Notes under the pieces: model-generated
Told to the model about the DNA's origin: nothing
Databases searched by the model: none
What the model saw: the letters and a program-made list of their open reading frames with translations, nothing else
NCBI GenBank assembly: GCA_036268995.1
Contig: DATATB010000090.1
Coordinates: 62,001 to 126,000, forward strand
DNA: 64,000 nt
DNA from: DATATB01 sp036268995
GTDB taxonomy: Bacteria > Planctomycetota > Planctomycetia > Pirellulales > PNKZ01
Reading direction: 5' to 3'
Shown here: positions 62,625 through 64,000 of the stretch, piece by piece
Layout of the letters: the number at the start of each line of letters is the position of its first letter
Numbering within the stretch: position 1 is the first letter of the stretch
Program-made: the position numbers and the translations under genes

Positions 62625-63692
62625 TCAGGCCACCATCTCGACTGCAGCGCCCGACAAATCGATCCGGCCTTCGGCCTCGAGCTGCCGGGCCACGCGGGCC
62701 AACTCGTGTTGGGCCTCTTCCACGTCGCTCAGCCGCGTGGGTCCCAGCCCTTCGAGTGCGCCGGTCAACATCGCGGCTGTGTCGGCCGGCACGGCGGCCA
62801 GCATGCGCTCGTGCAGCGTGGGGCCAGCCCCGGCTAGCGCCAGCACGGTCAGCTCCATGCCCGCCGTCTCGAGTACCAGCGCCAGCGACCGGCCGCTGAT
62901 TTGCTCGAGGTCCGAAAACCGAAACTCGCGATCGACCAGGCGGCCTGCCAGGTGACGATCATGCCGCGAGAGGTTTGACAGAATTTCGCGCTTGGCCTGC
63001 GGCGAGGCCGCGGCCAGGATGCCGGCGACCGAGGCCATGCCCACCGTCTGGCGGTGCTCGTCGAGCGATTGCTCGAGCATCCGCGATTCGAGGCCTCGTT
63101 CCACTTCGAGCAGCACCTCGGGATTGGCCTGTTCGAGATTGACCAGGCGGCGAACCACTTCCACTTGCAGTTCGCCGCCGAGCGTGGCCAGCATGTCGGC
63201 CGCGCGCTCGGCCGGTAGATGCGAGATCACCAAGGCGATGGTTTGCGGATGCTCGCCTTCCAGCAGCGGGCGAAGCTTTTCGCCCGACGCGGCCCGCAGC
63301 AGGCGAAAGTGCGGGCTGGGCGGCGCCTCGTGGGCCGCATGGCTGGTAGCCTGGCTCGAGAGCTGCAATTCGACGGCCGGCGAAAGTTGCTTGGGCGGGC
63401 GATTGTCGGGCCCGGGCTCGTGAGCACGCTGGGGCTGGCTGACTTCGGCCGCGGCGAAGGCTTGCATCACGGCCGCTTGTTCGGCCGGATCGATCTCGCC
63501 TAGCGCGTCGGCGGCCCAGCGCACGCGCTGGGCCTGGCCGGCCGGCATGCGCTCGAGCAGCGCCTCGGCCGTCGCGCGATCGAGGCAGGCAACCAGCACG
63601 GCCGCTTTGCGGATCTCGGCCGCATGCGGTTGCACGTCCTTGGCGACGGCGGCGCGCTTGAATGGCGATGGCAGAAACCGTTTGAGATTCAT
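62625..63692 (-). CDS. fliG: Flagellar motor switch protein FliG
   Basis: 355 residues. EHPQTIALVISHLPAERAAD (middle domain) and the C-terminal torque domain with REFRFSDLEQISGRSLALVL and LGPTRLSDVEEAQHELARVA. FliG couples the stator to the rotor. The N-terminal half is Ala/Gln-rich and weakly conserved. Its ATG overlaps the fliF stop by one base (TAATG). Confidence 0.95.
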   Translation of the reverse strand: MNLKRFLPSPFKRAAVAKDVQPHAAEIRKAAVLVACLDRATAEALLERMPAGQAQRVRWAADALGEIDPAEQAAVMQAFAAAEVSQPQRAHEPGPDNRPPKQLSPAVELQLSSQATSHAAHEAPPSPHFRLLRAASGEKLRPLLEGEHPQTIALVISHLPAERAADMLATLGGELQVEVVRRLVNLEQANPEVLLEVERGLESRMLEQSLDEHRQTVGMASVAGILAAASPQAKREILSNLSRHDRHLAGRLVDREFRFSDLEQISGRSLALVLETAGMELTVLALAGAGPTLHERMLAAVPADTAAMLTGALEGLGPTRLSDVEEAQHELARVARQLEAEGRIDLSGAAVEMVA

Positions 63693-64000
63693 TAGCTGGC
63701 GTTTCCGATCCAGCCCCGCAGGATGTTGGCGGCGGCATCCGGGTCTTCACGAACCATTTCGGTCAGTTCGTCGCGGAGCGAGGTACCCGCGCCCAACTTG
63801 CGTTTGAAGCGTGATTTGGGTTTGGCCGCCGCGGCCGGTTTGGCCGCATCGGCGGCTTCCTGGGCCGCGAGCTGCGGCAGCACCGACTGCTGCATCGACG
63901 CGGCCGAAGTCGGCGTGCGGCTGAGCGACCGCAGCATCAGCAAGCTCATCACCACCAGGCCCACCGTGGCCAGCGTTGCCCAATAGTTGTTCAGCCAGGC
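63692..64000 (-). CDS. fliF: Flagellar MS-ring protein FliF (C-terminal part)
   Basis: Partial; the frame runs off the right edge (~102 residues present). A transmembrane helix (NYWATLATVGLVVMSLLMLR) is followed by an Ala/Lys-rich linker and the FliG-binding tail LRDELTEMVREDPDAAANIL, RGWIGNAS. That tail is the diagnostic FliF C terminus. Its upstream part and the rest of the operon lie outside the window. Confidence 0.93.
   Translation of the reverse strand, partial: AWLNNYWATLATVGLVVMSLLMLRSLSRTPTSAASMQQSVLPQLAAQEAADAAKPAAAAKPKSRFKRKLGAGTSLRDELTEMVREDPDAAANILRGWIGNAS

Overview
The window looks like chromosomal DNA of a planctomycete, most likely Pirellulales-like. The DNA is visibly GC-rich, and several protein types are typical of that phylum: paired secreted sulfatases, a YTV-type repeat protein with a signal peptide, a redoxin/cytochrome c/copper-monooxygenase fusion, a DUF6807 protein, an exosortase-like membrane protein with an EpsI-like tail, a CehA-type PHP metallohydrolase, and large signal-peptide-bearing TPR proteins. 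This placement is inferred from gene content. No rRNA lies in the window, and one tRNA (Arg, anticodon TCG) does.

Layout. 1-10 kb: the 3' end of a polytopic membrane protein, then a minus-strand run gyrA > sugar-nucleotide reductase/epimerase > UDP-glucose dehydrogenase, a conserved hypothetical, a CDGSH iron-sulfur protein and a GT87-type glycosyltransferase. 10-21 kb: the redoxin/cytochrome/PHM fusion, an HD hydrolase, two translationally coupled sulfatases, an SbcD/Rad50-like pair and an FHA protein. 21-32 kb: tRNA-Arg, a desaturase/hydroxylase, a family-5 uracil-DNA glycosylase, the YTV protein, a candidate small RNA, a Q/N-rich PDZ protein and an exosortase-TPR pair. 32-40 kb: a tandem alpha/beta hydrolase, a phosphodiesterase coupled to a PHP lipoprotein, galE and a Xer-type recombinase. 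40-49 kb: a minus-strand envelope cluster of HEAT protein, OmpH/Skp, a giant TPR protein, a second TPR protein, ExbB and two ExbD, with no TonB. 49-54 kb: rplM-rpsI, an S41 tail-specific protease and a CbiX-like chelatase. 54.5-64 kb: a compact minus-strand flagellar operon, fliF(partial)-fliG-fliH-fliI-fliJ-motE-fliK-flgD-flgE-flbD.

The strongest cross-cutting feature is the density of palindromic repeats at gene ends. At least seven sequence families are visible, two of them in three or more copies. Several supply stop codons or C-terminal residues. One 72-bp copy sits in frame inside a coding region, exactly at an inter-domain linker. Other points for follow-up are a sigma70-like promoter/terminator pair that delimits a ~90-nt RNA, an exosortase without a cysteine where the catalytic one is expected, a Rad50-like ATPase with a beta-rich centre instead of a zinc hook, a GyrA with two perfect GyrA-boxes, and the TonB-less Exb/TPR cluster.
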